DNA of 64,000 bases, taken from NCBI GenBank assembly GCA_917880885.1, contig OU862922.1:744001-808000 (forward strand), given 5' to 3'. Under the pieces are notes generated by a model. That model was not told where the DNA came from. It made no database searches and saw only the letters and a program-made list of their open reading frames with translations. Position numbers and translations under genes: made by a program. Of the stretch, positions 63,704-64,000 are shown in pieces (position 1 is the stretch's first letter; every line of letters starts with the position of its first letter). The stretch is from Limnephilus marmoratus. Taxonomy: Eukaryota; Arthropoda; Insecta; Trichoptera; Limnephilidae.

Positions 63704-64000
63704 GTGCCCACATTGTTATGGCATGTCGTGACACGGCAAAGGCCGAGATAGCCATGAAGGAAGTCCAGAAGAAGTGCGAAGGTCAGGAGGGGTTGGGATC
63801 CATCGTGGTCACCAAGCTGGACCTCAACTCCCTGGCCTCTGTTCGCCAGGCGGCCAAGCACATCCTGCAGATCGAGCCCAAGATCCACCTTCTCATCAAC
63901 AACGCCGGCATCATGATGTGTCCGCAGGGCAAGACAGAGGACGGGTTTGAGACTCAGATTGGAACCAACCACTTTGCTCATTTCCTCTTCACCCTTCTGC
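63704..64000 (+). CDS. RDH-like SDR copy 2, exon 2 (runs off window)
   Basis: The acceptor TTTTTTCCAG (AG 63702-63703) and phase match copy 1 exon 2. It encodes (G)AHIVMACRDTAKAEIAMKEV, LGSIVVTKLDLNSLASVRQA, LLINNAGIMMCPQGKTEDGF and TNHFAHFLFTLL, cut by the window edge. NNAG is present; the catalytic Ser and YxxxK lie beyond. Open throughout, so this copy looks functional as far as it is seen. Confidence 0.92.

Overview
The window reads as AT-rich insect nuclear DNA, most probably lepidopteran. Reasons: short GC-rich exons with GT/AG introns; piggyBac ends CCCTAGAAAGATA; Helitrons ending CTAG; a (CCTAA)n tract, the insect telomere motif; many TAGGTACCTA-like words; BEL/Pao, Gypsy, hAT, Harbinger and CR1/Jockey-type elements. 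No bacterial-style operons, rRNA genes or CRISPR arrays were seen.

The only host genes I can support are two tandem, same-strand paralogues of a retinol-dehydrogenase-like short-chain dehydrogenase (RDH11-14 type). Copy 1 (3123-8753, exons 2-5) lacks its first exon in this window. Copy 2 starts at 61750 and runs off the right edge in exon 2. The two copies share the phase and position of the intron 1 / exon 2 junction. About 53 kb of almost pure transposon sequence lies between them.

Layout. 1-3122: repeats upstream of copy 1, including a decayed P-element/THAP9-type transposase. 3123-9115: RDH copy 1, its introns filled with LINE, pyrimidine-rich and LTR-like repeats. 9200-17100: small repeats, a fold-back MITE with an adjacent empty site, a LINE split by an hAT-like element, and a telomere-like tract. 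17712-26930: three Helitron copies, one carrying a 5.4 kb CR1/Jockey LINE, one containing a MITE with a tRNA-like core, and two joined end to end. 27421-57490: a 1 kb LINE fragment on the minus strand expanded to 30 kb by nested insertions. In its 3' UTR sits an hAT (27489-45974) holding a BEL/Pao (28755-45107), whose left LTR holds a Gypsy (29459-39018), whose pol holds a TTAA-flanked MITE (33588-34177). In its ORF2 sits a second hAT (46242-56765) holding a Harbinger-like element (about 47509-56557), which holds a complete Gypsy with an intact 1380-codon gag-pol (48413-56463). 57495-60350: a pyrimidine-rich repeat, a LINE end and an internally deleted piggyBac. 60351-64000: promoter region and start of RDH copy 2.

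Target-site duplications and LTR lengths give a relative order. Each nested element is younger than its host, and the LTR pairs match in length to within one base. This interval was therefore rebuilt recently by several active families. The two RDH genes presumably act on retinoids or other lipid alcohols/aldehydes at membranes; nothing ties the transposons to them functionally. All family calls are by eye.
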